Source: Gemmatimonadales bacterium (GTDB lineage: Bacteria; Gemmatimonadota; Gemmatimonadetes; Gemmatimonadales; GWC2-71-9). From it: a stretch of DNA of 64,000 bases. A program made the position numbers and the translations under genes. The stretch lies in NCBI GenBank assembly GCA_036500345.1, contig DASYCE010000007.1, positions 248,001 through 312,000 on the forward strand. Reading direction: 5' to 3'. This document shows, piece by piece, positions 12,599 to 21,401 of the stretch (positions are counted from its first letter, which is position 1; each line of letters opens with the position of its first letter). The notes below the pieces were generated by a model that saw nothing but the letters and a program-made list of their open reading frames with translations, did no database searches and had not been told where the DNA came from.

Positions 12599-14382
12599 CG
12601 CCGTCCACACTCAATCAGATCTTCCTCTCAGGTGCGGAACGTTTCGCCGGCCGACCCGCGGCGATGCGGCGCAAGATCGAGGGCATGTGGCAGAATATCT
12701 CCTACGATGCGTTGCGCACGCGGGTTCGCCATCTGGGCCTGGCGCTGCAATCGCTCGGCCTCGTTGCCGGTGATCGCGTCGCGATCATCTCCGAGAATCG
12801 GCCGGAGTGGGCGGTCGCCGACTACGCCTGCCTCCTCACCCGACTGGTCGATGTCCCGATCTACACCACGCTCACCCCGCACCAGATCGCGTACATGCTG
12901 CGCGATTCGGGGGCGCGGGCCATCTTCGTCGCCAATCGCACCTATCTCGACAAGATCCTCGAAATCCGCTCGCAACTTCCCGACCTCACCCACCTGATCC
13001 TTTTCGACGGCCCCGCACCCGGGCCCGACGTCATGATGCTCGACGAGCTCGAGTCGCGCGGAGCCGGGATCGATGCGAATCGCTGGGAAGCAGAGGCAGG
13101 GGCGGTGCAACCGGACGACCTCGCCACGCTGGTGTACACGTCAGGGACAACCGGTGAACCGAAAGGGGTGATGCTCTCGCACGGGAACATCACCAGCAAC
13201 GTGGTCGCATCCCTCAACCTTCTGCAGGTTGGTGCGGCCGACGAATACCTCTCCTTCCTGCCGCTCTGCCACATCTTCGAACGGATGGTCGGACATTTCA
13301 CCATGATGCAGGCAGGGGCGGTGGTGAGCTACGCCACCTCGTTTGACACCGTGGTGACCGAGCTTCCCGAAATCCAGCCGACGATCGTCGCGTCGGTACC
13401 CCGGCTCTACGAGAAAATCTTCACCCGCGTCGCCGACACCGCGAATAGCGCCGGCGGACTCGCGCGGGCGATTTTCGCGTGGTCACAAGACGTCGGCCGC
13501 GATCGACTACAGTACACGTTGTTCGACAAGCCGGTGCCCCTCGGCCTGGCGCTTCGCAACCAGATCGCCGATGCGCTGGTGTTCTCCAAGCTGCGCCGGC
13601 GGCTGGGAGGCAGGATTCGCTTCCTGGTCTCGGGGGGCGCTCCGCTCAGCGCCGATATCTGCCGCTTCTTCATCGCGGCCGGGCTGCCGCTGATCGAGGG
13701 ATACGGACTCACCGAGACCTCCCCGGTGATCGCATTCAACGATGTCCACCGGCTGCGCCCGGGGACGGTTGGCCTGCCGCTGACCGGCGTCGAGGTGTCG
13801 TTTGCGGGCGACGGCGAGATCCTGGTGCGCGGACCGAATGTGATGAAGGGGTACTATCACAAGCCCGAGGCGACAGCAGAGGCGATCGATCGGGATTGCT
13901 GGTTCCACACCGGCGACATCGGAGAATTCGACGCCGAGGGCTCGCTGCGCATCACCGATCGAAAGAAGGACCTGATCAAGACGTCGGGCGGGAAGTACGT
14001 CGCCCCTCAGCCGATCGAAGGGTTGCTCAAGCTCAACAAGCATTTCGCCAATGCCGTGATGCTCGGCGACAGGCGGCGATTCCCGATCATGCTGGTCGTC
14101 CCCAACTTCGCGGCACTGGCTGAATGGCTTGCTGCCGAAGGGATCGCCTCGCTGTCGCCGGAGGAGCTGGTGCGGATGCCCGCGGTCCAGGATCGAGTCG
14201 AACGCGAAGCGCGGAAGAGTCTGCGAGATCTGGCACAGTTCGAAATGCCCAAGAAGTTCGTTCTTGTCCCGCGGGATTTCACCATCGAATCGGGCGAACT
14301 GACGGCGACGCTCAAGGTGAAGCGGAAAGTCGTCGAGGAGCATTTCCACGACGCGATTGAAGCAGCGTACGCCGAATCGTAG
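12595..14382 (+). CDS. Long-chain fatty acyl-CoA synthetase (AMP-binding)
   Basis: 595-residue ANL-superfamily ligase that activates fatty acids to acyl-CoA through an acyl-adenylate. The ATP/AMP signature is YTSGTTGEPKGVMLSH (about residues 181-196). Further motifs are GYGLTETSPVIAFN (A5-like), WFHTGDIGEFD (A7) and ITDRKKDLIKTSGGKYVAPQ (A8, linker of the rotating domain). It resembles the bacterial FadD15 / long-chain AMP-dependent group. GTG start, overlapping the previous stop (GTGA). It may supply substrates for beta-oxidation, for which another enzyme is encoded at 1.9 kb. Chain-length preference is unknown. Confidence 0.92.
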   Translation: MTPSTLNQIFLSGAERFAGRPAAMRRKIEGMWQNISYDALRTRVRHLGLALQSLGLVAGDRVAIISENRPEWAVADYACLLTRLVDVPIYTTLTPHQIAYMLRDSGARAIFVANRTYLDKILEIRSQLPDLTHLILFDGPAPGPDVMMLDELESRGAGIDANRWEAEAGAVQPDDLATLVYTSGTTGEPKGVMLSHGNITSNVVASLNLLQVGAADEYLSFLPLCHIFERMVGHFTMMQAGAVVSYATSFDTVVTELPEIQPTIVASVPRLYEKIFTRVADTANSAGGLARAIFAWSQDVGRDRLQYTLFDKPVPLGLALRNQIADALVFSKLRRRLGGRIRFLVSGGAPLSADICRFFIAAGLPLIEGYGLTETSPVIAFNDVHRLRPGTVGLPLTGVEVSFAGDGEILVRGPNVMKGYYHKPEATAEAIDRDCWFHTGDIGEFDAEGSLRITDRKKDLIKTSGGKYVAPQPIEGLLKLNKHFANAVMLGDRRRFPIMLVVPNFAALAEWLAAEGIASLSPEELVRMPAVQDRVEREARKSLRDLAQFEMPKKFVLVPRDFTIESGELTATLKVKRKVVEEHFHDAIEAAYAES

Positions 14383-14390
14383 GAATTTCA

Positions 14391-14414
14391 GCCGAATCGG
14401 CGCGACGATTCGGC
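14391..14414 (+). terminator. Hairpin after the acyl-CoA synthetase gene
   Basis: Perfect inverted repeat GCCGAATCG-gcgcga-CGATTCGGC starting 9 bases after the stop codon. No T-run follows, so it may stabilise the mRNA end or assist Rho-dependent release. Confidence 0.45.
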
Positions 14415-14505
14415 AGCGCCATCCTGCCGCAGGTGCGTGTCACGCCGCCGTAACCCGCTGAGACAACAAGCGTTACAGAAGAAGCGGGTGCCCGTCGGCA
14501 AATCG

Positions 14506-14521
14506 TGGCACGTCGCCTGCA
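14506..14521 (+). promoter_or_regulatory. Sigma54-like -24/-12 element in a convergent spacer
   Basis: TGGCACG-tcgc-CTGCA matches the sigma54 consensus TGGCACG-N4-TTGCA at all but one base. It lies in the 224-base spacer between two converging genes and would transcribe antisense to the gene that follows. No coding region lies downstream on the same strand, so it would make an RNA only, or it is a chance match in GC-rich DNA. The rest of 14415-14606 shows nothing else I can name. Confidence 0.25.
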
Positions 14522-14606
14522 CTATTCAGCTCCAGAGATGGGACATAGCCGGCGGCTGCCGAGGTGATTCGTCGCCCGGCGGCCGTTCGCGCATTCGGGG
14601 CCGCGG

Positions 14607-15179
14607 CTAGCGTCGCTTTGCCACCCAGACACCGTCAGCTTCGCCGATCACCTCGGCCCCACTCTCGGGGCGCGTACCGGTGCCGACGATGCGAAGCCCC
14701 GGAAGGACACTCATGAGGGCCGACGCAGTCCACCCGGCCGCGTCGCTCCCGAGGATAGCGCCGCGAATCGCGTGCGTCTTGAGTGCCCAGGCACCGCTCA
14801 GCAGCACGCTGATCGTGCCCGACGGTTGGAGGTCAGCCGGCGGATTGATGGCAATGATTCCGACCCCGGGGAGGGATCCCTGCAGCTCGGATGCGAGCCG
14901 CCCGGCCGCTCCGGCGAGGGCGATCCATCCTCCCGGACCGTCGATCCCGAGCAGCGCCTGCGCGTCCGATCCCGACGCACATGGCGACGCCACCTCCGAT
15001 CGCCATCCGCCACCAAAATCGGGAACGCGGTCAGTCCAGGCGCAACTCCAACCGCAGATCGGACAGCCAAGGTGGCCGGCGACAACATCGCGGTGATCCA
15101 TCTTGTCGGGCAGAAGGACGAGGTACGCCTCCTCGTGCGACTCCGGACAGCGGAGGTGATCAGTGAGTTCGATATGCAC
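14607..15179 (-). CDS. Protein with N-terminal Trm112-like zinc ribbon, unknown function
   Basis: 190 residues. The N-terminus has a Trm112/YcaR-like zinc-ribbon pattern: LRCPESHEEAYL with Cys11 and His15, then GCPICGWSC with Cys39, Cys42 and Cys46. The remainder is an alpha/beta stretch rich in Gly and Ala (GPGGWIALAGAAGRLASELQ, GVGIIAINPP, GTISVLLSG), recalling a degenerate nucleotide- or SAM-binding fold, but I see no catalytic motif. It is downstream of the SDR and PTPS genes on the same strand (40-base gap) and may belong to that unit. I cannot assign a role. Confidence 0.65.
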   Translation of the reverse strand: MHIELTDHLRCPESHEEAYLVLLPDKMDHRDVVAGHLGCPICGWSCAWTDRVPDFGGGWRSEVASPCASGSDAQALLGIDGPGGWIALAGAAGRLASELQGSLPGVGIIAINPPADLQPSGTISVLLSGAWALKTHAIRGAILGSDAAGWTASALMSVLPGLRIVGTGTRPESGAEVIGEADGVWVAKRR

Positions 15180-15219
15180 AGGTCAATCCGTCATCGCCGG
15201 CAGTCGGGGAGCCAGCCGG

Positions 15220-15912
15220 TCAGACCGGGCCGAGCCGGATCGACTCCAGCTGCACGTGGGGCGGCGCCAGGAGGGCGAAGAGCACTGCAGCGGCGACGTC
15301 GGCGGGGCGAAGCATCCGCGATCTCGGGGTGAACCCGGGGTTGTGATCCGGATCGACCGGATCCCAGATCGTGGTGTCGGTCGGGCCGGGTGAAATCAGG
15401 GTGCATCGCACGCCAGTTCCGCGGAATTCCTCGCAGAGCACGTCGTGCATCCCGCGCACAGCGTGCTTGGAGGCTGCGTAGGCGGCATTTCCGGCAAAGG
15501 CCCGATGGTCGGCGACACTTCCGATCAGGACGTGAGTCCCCTGACCGCGAGCGCGCATCAGCGGCAGGAAGTGTCTCGCCAGTGCGAACGCGGCTTCGAC
15601 ATTGAGTTCCAGTTGGCGCCGAAGAGTGGCGTCGTCGGTCTCCTCGATCGAGGCGACCACGAATGTTCCCGCGGCACTGACCACTCCGTCCGGAACGCCG
15701 TGCCGATCGACGATTGCGCGGAAGGCGTCGGCACGAGCGTGCCCGTCGGCCAGATCAACGGCGAGGTCTATCGCACCGGCCAGCGACGGCATCGGCGATC
15801 GAGCGAGGCGGATCACGGTCGCGCCGAGGCGTGAGGCTTCGACTGCGGTCGCGGCCCCGATCCCGCGCGACGCGCCGGTGACGACGATCGTCTTCCCTTC
15901 GAGCGGCGTCAT
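15220..15912 (-). CDS. Short-chain dehydrogenase/reductase; possible sepiapterin-reductase-like enzyme
   Basis: Classical SDR of 230 residues. The cofactor motif is TGASRGIG (about residues 11-18), the NNAG motif is replaced by VSAAG, and the catalytic Ser-Tyr-Lys is in IGSVADHRAF and YAASKHA. The start at 15912 (MTPLEGK) is set by homology and overlaps the PTPS stop by 4 bases. Next to a PTPS, the third enzyme of tetrahydrobiopterin synthesis, sepiapterin reductase (also an SDR), is an attractive reading. The late segment around TTIWDPVD and LRPADVAAAV is also compatible with bacterial sepiapterin reductases as I recall them. SDR identity is sure; the substrate is inferred from context. Confidence 0.85.
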   Translation of the reverse strand: MTPLEGKTIVVTGASRGIGAATAVEASRLGATVIRLARSPMPSLAGAIDLAVDLADGHARADAFRAIVDRHGVPDGVVSAAGTFVVASIEETDDATLRRQLELNVEAAFALARHFLPLMRARGQGTHVLIGSVADHRAFAGNAAYAASKHAVRGMHDVLCEEFRGTGVRCTLISPGPTDTTIWDPVDPDHNPGFTPRSRMLRPADVAAAVLFALLAPPHVQLESIRLGPV

Positions 15913-16322
15913 TCGCCGCGGAACTCGACGAAATTGCGCGGCGTCTCCCAGAGACGCACCAGCGAGAGCCGTCCCGCGGGAACGCGATCCACCAGCTGCG
16001 TCCAGATGAATACCGCGATGTTCTCGGTGGACGGCAGCCGCGTCGCAAACCACGGGACATCAAGGTTGAGGTTGCGGTGGTCGAGATGCGCGTGGACGTG
16101 TTCGTCGAAGAGCGACTTCAGGACGCCGACATCGACGACGTAGCCGGTGTCGGGGTCGATCGCGCCATCGACGCACAGCTCGACCTCGTAATTGTGGCCG
16201 TGGAAGTTGGGATTGTTGCACGGCCCGAAGGTGGCGCGGTTCCACGCATCGGACTGCGCCGGATTGTGCAGCCGGTGGGCGGCGTTGAAGTGAACGCGAC
16301 GGACGACAGTGGCGCGAGGCAT
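15909..16322 (-). CDS. 6-pyruvoyl-tetrahydropterin synthase family protein (mammalian-type motif)
   Basis: 137 residues of the PTPS/QueD family. The zinc-binding histidines are in FNAAHRL (His16) and HGH (His41, His43). The catalytic cysteine sits in FGPCNNPNFHGHNYEVE (Cys35), matching the CNNPNGHGHNY motif of eukaryotic-type PTPS rather than the shorter C-x3-HGH of most QueD proteins. Later segments LDHRNLNLDVPWF and PSTENIAVFIW also match that type. PTPS turns dihydroneopterin triphosphate into 6-pyruvoyl-tetrahydropterin; QueD works in queuosine synthesis. With the overlapping SDR gene, a biopterin role is plausible. A TACCTT box 5 bases before the ATG suggests a leaderless transcript. Confidence 0.88.
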   Translation of the reverse strand: MPRATVVRRVHFNAAHRLHNPAQSDAWNRATFGPCNNPNFHGHNYEVELCVDGAIDPDTGYVVDVGVLKSLFDEHVHAHLDHRNLNLDVPWFATRLPSTENIAVFIWTQLVDRVPAGRLSLVRLWETPRNFVEFRGE

Positions 16323-16327
16323 GGCGA

Positions 16328-16333
16328 AAGGTA
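16328..16333 (-). promoter_or_regulatory. Probable -10 element of the PTPS operon (leaderless)
   Basis: TACCTT on the minus strand, exactly 5 bases before the ATG at 16322. The spacing equals that of the enoyl-CoA hydratase, aminotransferase and 42.7-kb lipoprotein genes. Confidence 0.5.
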
Positions 16334-16615
16334 CTACGGATGGCGGGGTAGGTCGTGCGATGGCGAGGAGGTTATTTGAAGCCCGGATGAATGTTCGGCA
16401 CCCTCACCACATCGTCCGTCTTCCCCTGGTGGGGCATGACGTCGGACACGGAATTCGGGCCCTTCAATCGGACTTGTTGGCTCAATAACGTGGTTCCCCA
16501 CCACCGCACGGCCGACGCTATTATACGGCGGCGCTCCAACGCAGTCAAACAGATTTGTCGCGGGCACGCGGGTCGCGCGATACCCTTCTCTCACCAGCAC
16601 GAGCGGCGGTGCACA
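16334..16615. other. Intergenic spacer between PTPS and a small membrane protein gene
   Basis: No gene is seen here. A TATTAT box at 16519-16524 could be the -10 of the downstream small gene, giving a leader of roughly 85 bases. A small inverted repeat GTGGT-tcccc-ACCAC (16490-16504) lies just upstream of it. No -35 box is convincing. Confidence 0.35.
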
Positions 16616-16780
16616 ATGGTCGATTTTGTCGTGGGCCTCGCCCTGGTTGCCCTGTGGATCATCCTCCAATTCGTCGTGCGCCCGGCGACCGGATGGATCC
16701 ATCTGGCACTCGGTGCCGGGATGGTGTTCATCATCCGCGGTATCGTCGCGTCGAAGTGGGGAACGCCACGTTCGCAGTGA
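16616..16780 (+). CDS. Small two-helix membrane protein
   Basis: 54 residues made almost entirely of two hydrophobic helices (VGLALVALWIILQFVV and GWIHLALGAGMVFIIRGIV) joined by a short RPATG turn. Size and layout recall small Lmo0937/DUF5670-type membrane proteins, often stress related, but the match is loose. I chose the ATG at 16616 because the upstream extension of the frame lacks any domain character. It stands alone between divergent and convergent neighbours. Confidence 0.6.
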   Translation: MVDFVVGLALVALWIILQFVVRPATGWIHLALGAGMVFIIRGIVASKWGTPRSQ

Positions 16781-16836
16781 TTCGGGAGTGGCAATTGATT
16801 CCGCCGCAACACGCCGCACCCCACTCCCCAACGAGA

Positions 16837-19800
16837 TCACGGCACCAGCGCGTTCTTCTTCGGCATCTCCCTGGTAATTGGCGCAACCCTCCCCGCCATT
16901 GATGCGTTGAACGACGGCAGGTCGGTTCGAACGAACGCGGCGAATGCGGTCTTCGCCGCCGCGAGGTTCGACTCGATCTCGCCGAGATCGGCCAGCGACG
17001 CGTCGGTGGGGCGGTAGTCGGCGCCGCCCGCGACATCCCCGGCACCGGTGCCAACCTCTCCGTACAGCCAGATCAGGTCGAGATAGACTCGCGGTTTCTC
17101 GACGTACCACTTGTCGTCGCTGTTGAGGTCGGAATTGGTCAGCAGCTGCATCTCGACCGCCAGCGCCTTCTGATCGAGTCCCTTGAGCGATTGCTTTGCG
17201 TCGGCGGTCACCGCATCAGACTTGAGGTCGTCCTCGATCTGCTTGCGCACGACCTCGATGGTGTCGATGAGGTCGCTCGTCGCAGAGATGTCATCGCGGA
17301 CGCGGACCTGCGTGCGCGTCGACAGCTCCAGGTCGGCAGCGCTCGACGGCAGCTGGGTGTCCTTGGCAATCGTGAGCGGCGCGGTGTACGCGGTGCCGTC
17401 GACGGTGAGCCGGAACGTGTACTTCCCGGGCGCGGCGAGCGGTCCGGCGCGCTGCGGCTGCTGGATTCCCCAGTGCACCACCTGGCGCGTGGTTCGATTG
17501 TGGTATCGCGGCTCGTCCCAGATATGCGGATTGTCGGGCGGTGTGGTTCGCAGCGTCGGTTCCATCGGTGGATCATACCGCAGATCCCACGCGACGCGGC
17601 TCGCGCCGGGGCGCCCGGCGAACGTCACGGAGTGAACGACGGCACCGGCCGAGTCGATGAATTCGGCGTGCACCGAATCCCGCGGCACCGATGCCAGTGC
17701 AAAAGTCACGGATGCGGTGCCGTTCCGGGCGTTGCGGACACCGGGGAGCGGCGGATAGATGCGCACCGGCCCGGTGGCGACGTGGTCTGCCGTTTCGAGC
17801 GAGGTGATGTCGCGCATCACGTAGAGGCCACGTCCGTAGGTCGACACGATCACGTCGTGCTGCTGCTTGTCGACCACGATCCAGGTGACCGGCGCTGCCG
17901 GGAGGCCGGTGTGAAGCGGGGTCCACGTCGTACCATCGTCCATCGAGCAGTACATCGCATTGCCGGTGCCGGCGAAGAGCATCCCCTTGCGATTGGGATT
18001 CTCGGCGACCGACATCGCGTATGCGAGTGGATCGTCCTGCGGCAGGCCATCGCTGATTCTCGTCCAGCTGCGGCCGAGATCGGTCGTCTTGTAGATGTAT
18101 GGCTTGCGATTGTCCATCATGTGATAGTCGACGACCATGTACGCGGTGCGCGGGTCGAATCGCGACGGCTCGATCTTGCGAATCGTCCCCCACGGCGCCA
18201 TCCCGGCGACATTGGCGGTGACGTCATTCCATTTGCCTCCGCCGTCGGTGGTGTTCCACACCTTGCCGTCGTTGGTCCCGGCCCAGATCAGCCCCTTCTG
18301 GATCTCCGACGGCGCGATCGCGAAGACGACTTCGCCGTAGAACTGTCCAAGGTTGTCGGCCGCAATCCCGCCGGATGAGACGATCCGCGAGGAATCATGG
18401 GTCGAGAGGTCGGGGGAAATGACCTTCCAGCTCTGGCCGGCGTTGGAGGTCTTGAAGATCACCTGGCAGCCATAGTAGACAGTATTCGGATCGAACGGAT
18501 CGATCGCCAGCGGCGGTGTCCAGTGACAGCGATACTTCGCCTTGTTCGGCTCCATGTCGAGGGTGTGCATCCACGGACTGACCGATCGCGCCACCCCGTC
18601 CATGTTGTCGAAGCGGGTGACGGTGTTGGCGTAACAGCTTGCCCAGATGATGTCCGAATTGCCGGGAGTGGGGAGGGTGAACCCCGACTCGCAGCCACCG
18701 ATGTTGGCCTGCCAGGGGGCACCACCACCGCCGGGACCAGCGCGATTCGGGCGGCCGCCGCCTGCGAGAACAAATGGGCCGGCCGGAAGCGACGCCGATC
18801 CGGCGGTATCGCCGGTCGCTCCACCACCACCTCGACCACCGCCTCGTCCACCCCGACCGCCTCCCGGCGTGGCGGCGGCAGCAACCGGTGCGCCCGAGCC
18901 GAATCCACCGGTCGTCGCATAGGACGGGACGTTCGCCACCTGCACCGGTGAATTGCTCGGGCCGCGCATGGTGCCGTCGTCCTGGCGGTTGCTGTAGATC
19001 CAGTATGGCTCGCGGTCGTCGATCGCCACGTGATACATCTGACCGATCGGCAGCGAGAATTGGGAGAACCGCTCGCCGTGATCGCGCGTGATCCCGGCGC
19101 CGCCGTCGCCGGTCTCGACCCAGTGCGAAGGATTCCGCGGATCCATCCAGATGTCGTGGCAATCGCCGCAGCCGCCGTCGGTGACGGCGAACGTTTCGCC
19201 ACCGTTGAGCGACCGGTGGAACGACGAATTGGCGACGAGCACTTCGAGATCGTTCTGCGGATTCACGGTGAGGCGGATGTAGTACCCGGCGCGTCCGATC
19301 AATGAACGATCCCAGCTCATCACCTTCCACTTCATGCCGCCGTCATCGGAGCGCCAGAGCGAGCCCTGGTCGTCGGTCTGGATCAGCGCGTAGACCCGGC
19401 TGGAGTTCGACGGCGCCACCGCCACGTCGATCTTGCCGAGCGGCGAGTGCGGCAGCCCCGGGTCGGTGATGCGGGTCCAGGTCGACCCGCTGTCGTGCGA
19501 GACGTAGACGCCGCTGCCGTTGCCGCCCGAGAACATTGCCCAGGTGTGCATCACCACCTGCCACGTCCCCGCAAAGAGGGTCTTCGGATCGCTGGCATCG
19601 ATCGACAGGCCGGAGCAGCCGGTGTTCTCATCGACGAACAGCACCCGCGTCCAGGTGGTGCCTCCGTCAGTGGTGCGAAAGACGCCGCGTTCCTGCTGCG
19701 GCCCGGTGGCGCGGCCGAGGGCGCAGACGTAGACAATGTTGGGATTGGACGGATTGATGATTATCCGGCCGATCCGGCCGGTCTCGCGAAGTCCCATGTT

Positions 19801-20217
19801 CTGCCAGGTCGCGCCGGCGTCGGTGGATTTGTAGACGCCATCACCCATCACATCGGCGTCGCGAATGGCCCACGCCTCGCCGGTCCCCGCCCAGACGATC
19901 CGCGGATTCGACTGCGCCACGGCGAGCGCGCCGATCGCCTGCACCGGTTCATTGTCGAAGATCGGCGTGAAGGTTCGCGCGCCGTCGGTGGTTTTCCAGA
20001 CCCCGCCGCTCGCCGCACCGAAGTAGTAGGTCGAGGTGTCGCCCGGGACGCCGGCGACCGCCGCGATGCGGCCGCCATTTTCCGGACCGACGTAGGCGAA
20101 TCGTGGCGGCGCGACCGGCACGGCCCCCCCGCTCCCTCCCCTGCCTCCGCGCTGGGCGTGGAGTTGCACGGTAACGCACGAGACGAACGCCACTGCGGCG
20201 AGCAGGCCCTTTGACAT
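16837..20217 (-). CDS. Secreted VPS10/sortilin-type beta-propeller protein
   Basis: 1126 residues. A signal peptide (MSKGLLAAVAFVSCVTVQLHAQ) is followed by Gly/Arg-rich RGGRGGSGG, then repeated BNR/VPS10-like blades: GGVWKTTDGARTF, GVYKSTDAGATW, GVFRTTDGGTTW, GVYVSHDSGSTW, YKTTDLGRSWTRIS. Such glycosyl-hydrolase/sortilin propellers are abundant secreted proteins in several soil phyla; some belong to xyloglucanase-like families, but no catalytic residue can be assigned here. A second Gly/Arg-rich linker sits near residues 440-500. The C-terminal part has a fibronectin-like stretch (GKYTFRLTVDGTAYTAPLTI) and a helical tail. I chose the start at 20217 because GGAG lies 7 bases upstream and the signal peptide begins there. 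A TACTAT box at 20253-20248 may be its -10. Confidence 0.85.
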   Translation of the reverse strand: MSKGLLAAVAFVSCVTVQLHAQRGGRGGSGGAVPVAPPRFAYVGPENGGRIAAVAGVPGDTSTYYFGAASGGVWKTTDGARTFTPIFDNEPVQAIGALAVAQSNPRIVWAGTGEAWAIRDADVMGDGVYKSTDAGATWQNMGLRETGRIGRIIINPSNPNIVYVCALGRATGPQQERGVFRTTDGGTTWTRVLFVDENTGCSGLSIDASDPKTLFAGTWQVVMHTWAMFSGGNGSGVYVSHDSGSTWTRITDPGLPHSPLGKIDVAVAPSNSSRVYALIQTDDQGSLWRSDDGGMKWKVMSWDRSLIGRAGYYIRLTVNPQNDLEVLVANSSFHRSLNGGETFAVTDGGCGDCHDIWMDPRNPSHWVETGDGGAGITRDHGERFSQFSLPIGQMYHVAIDDREPYWIYSNRQDDGTMRGPSNSPVQVANVPSYATTGGFGSGAPVAAAATPGGGRGGRGGGRGGGGATGDTAGSASLPAGPFVLAGGGRPNRAGPGGGGAPWQANIGGCESGFTLPTPGNSDIIWASCYANTVTRFDNMDGVARSVSPWMHTLDMEPNKAKYRCHWTPPLAIDPFDPNTVYYGCQVIFKTSNAGQSWKVISPDLSTHDSSRIVSSGGIAADNLGQFYGEVVFAIAPSEIQKGLIWAGTNDGKVWNTTDGGGKWNDVTANVAGMAPWGTIRKIEPSRFDPRTAYMVVDYHMMDNRKPYIYKTTDLGRSWTRISDGLPQDDPLAYAMSVAENPNRKGMLFAGTGNAMYCSMDDGTTWTPLHTGLPAAPVTWIVVDKQQHDVIVSTYGRGLYVMRDITSLETADHVATGPVRIYPPLPGVRNARNGTASVTFALASVPRDSVHAEFIDSAGAVVHSVTFAGRPGASRVAWDLRYDPPMEPTLRTTPPDNPHIWDEPRYHNRTTRQVVHWGIQQPQRAGPLAAPGKYTFRLTVDGTAYTAPLTIAKDTQLPSSAADLELSTRTQVRVRDDISATSDLIDTIEVVRKQIEDDLKSDAVTADAKQSLKGLDQKALAVEMQLLTNSDLNSDDKWYVEKPRVYLDLIWLYGEVGTGAGDVAGGADYRPTDASLADLGEIESNLAAAKTAFAAFVRTDLPSFNASMAGRVAPITREMPKKNALVP

Positions 20218-20341
20218 GCAGCACTCCGGCATCGGTTGGATGGGTGGATAGTAGGGACGACTGCTGCTCAAGGGGAAGAGCCTGACCGGTGGCGCAGCGC
20301 GGGCGAGTGGCCATCGCCGGTCGGTTTGCGCACATTACCGC

Positions 20342-20635
20342 ATGGACCAATCTCCCGTAGCTGCGCTCGGCTGGCTGATCTTCGCCGTCGGGATCGGCGT
20401 CATTCTCATCGCCGTGGTGCCGCGCTCCACGCAGGTCAAATCGCCGACCCGGCGGATCGCTGGTGTGGCAAGCGGCCTCGTCTTCTGCCTTCTTGCCGGG
20501 ATCGTGATCATCCCGGATATCGGATCCAAGACCCAGACGGCGCTTGCGATCGCGGCACTGATCGCGACCGCCGCGAGCTGGTATCTCGGGCGTCATGCCC
20601 GGAAGATGGACCGGATGGCACGGCGAGCGCGCTGA
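20342..20635 (+). CDS. Small membrane protein with three predicted helices
   Basis: 97 residues with hydrophobic segments near 7-26 (AALGWLIFAVGIGVILIAVV), 39-57 (IAGVASGLVFCLLAGIVII) and 65-82 (TALAIAALIATAASWYLG), ending in a basic tail (RHARKMDRMARRAR). By the positive-inside rule the C-terminus is cytoplasmic. I do not recognise a family. It is a single gene facing the minus-strand phosphoesterase gene. A CACATT box 5 bases before the ATG resembles the leaderless promoters nearby but is weak. Confidence 0.65.
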   Translation: MDQSPVAALGWLIFAVGIGVILIAVVPRSTQVKSPTRRIAGVASGLVFCLLAGIVIIPDIGSKTQTALAIAALIATAASWYLGRHARKMDRMARRAR

Positions 20636-20656
20636 CAAACTCCGGCGCGCGCGTGG

Positions 20657-21397
20657 TCAGCTGCGACGCGTCCGCCGCTGTTTCGGCTTCACCCCTGCAG
20701 CGATCTGGTCCATCGTTCGACTGGTCGCCACCGAGGTCGTTGCTTCGGCGACGATGTCGAATCCGGGCCGCGCGAACTCATCGTCGTGCTTGATCAGGAG
20801 CCATTGCGGCTTGTCGGGATCGCCGCGACGAGTCCGCACCAGCACCCATGACCCTTCGAGCCGCGTGCCTTCCACGATGAACTTGAAATCGCCCCTGGCG
20901 TACCCCTCGCGGAGCCGGGCGACGGGGTCCGGATCCGCTGCAGCGAAGGTGTAGTATCCACGATCCCAGAGCATCACCGTGCCGCCGCCGTATTCACCCT
21001 TGGGAATCGTCCCCTCGAACGTGTTGTAGTCGATCGGATGATCCTCGACCTGCATCGCGAGCCGCTTGACCGCCGGATCGAGCGACGGCCCCTTCGGCAC
21101 TGCCCAGCTTTTCATCACACCGTCGAGTTCGAGCCGGAGATCAAAATGGAGCGCGGTCGCGGCGTGCTTCTGGATCACGTACCGGAGCGCGGCGACGCCG
21201 GCTGTGGCCACGGCCCCACGAGGCTCGGCGGTCCGGGTGAAGTCACGTTTGCGGTGGTATTCGGAGAGCGGGGGCGTCTTCACAGGGCGTTTTGCCGTGG
21301 TGGTCGCGGCAGACTTGGTGCGACGGGACGTCGTCGCCCCCTTGGCAGCTGGTCTCGCGGCAGAACGCTTCGTTCCCGCGCCTTTTCTGGTTGCCAC
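20657..21397 (-). CDS. Stand-alone LigD-type 3'-phosphoesterase (PE) domain protein
   Basis: 246 residues. After a basic, low-complexity N-terminus rich in Lys, Arg, Ala and Thr (about residues 1-45), the PE domain of bacterial ligase D is clear: RYVIQKHAATALHFDLRLEL, SWAVPKGPSLDP, RLAMQVEDHPIDYNTFEGTI, PKGEYGGGTVMLWDRG and GSWVLVRTRR. The active-site His, Asp and Arg positions of the family (H..ALHFDLRLE, QVEDHPIDY) are present. PE domains trim 3'-phosphate or 3'-ribonucleotide ends during non-homologous end joining. The ligase and polymerase domains of full LigD are missing, and no Ku gene is nearby. It follows the Rad50/Mre11/HerA run on the same strand. GTG start with a GGAGGG site inside a hairpin. 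Confidence 0.9.
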   Translation of the reverse strand: MATRKGAGTKRSAARPAAKGATTSRRTKSAATTTAKRPVKTPPLSEYHRKRDFTRTAEPRGAVATAGVAALRYVIQKHAATALHFDLRLELDGVMKSWAVPKGPSLDPAVKRLAMQVEDHPIDYNTFEGTIPKGEYGGGTVMLWDRGYYTFAAADPDPVARLREGYARGDFKFIVEGTRLEGSWVLVRTRRGDPDKPQWLLIKHDDEFARPGFDIVAEATTSVATSRTMDQIAAGVKPKQRRTRRS

Positions 21398-21401
21398 TGT
21401 C

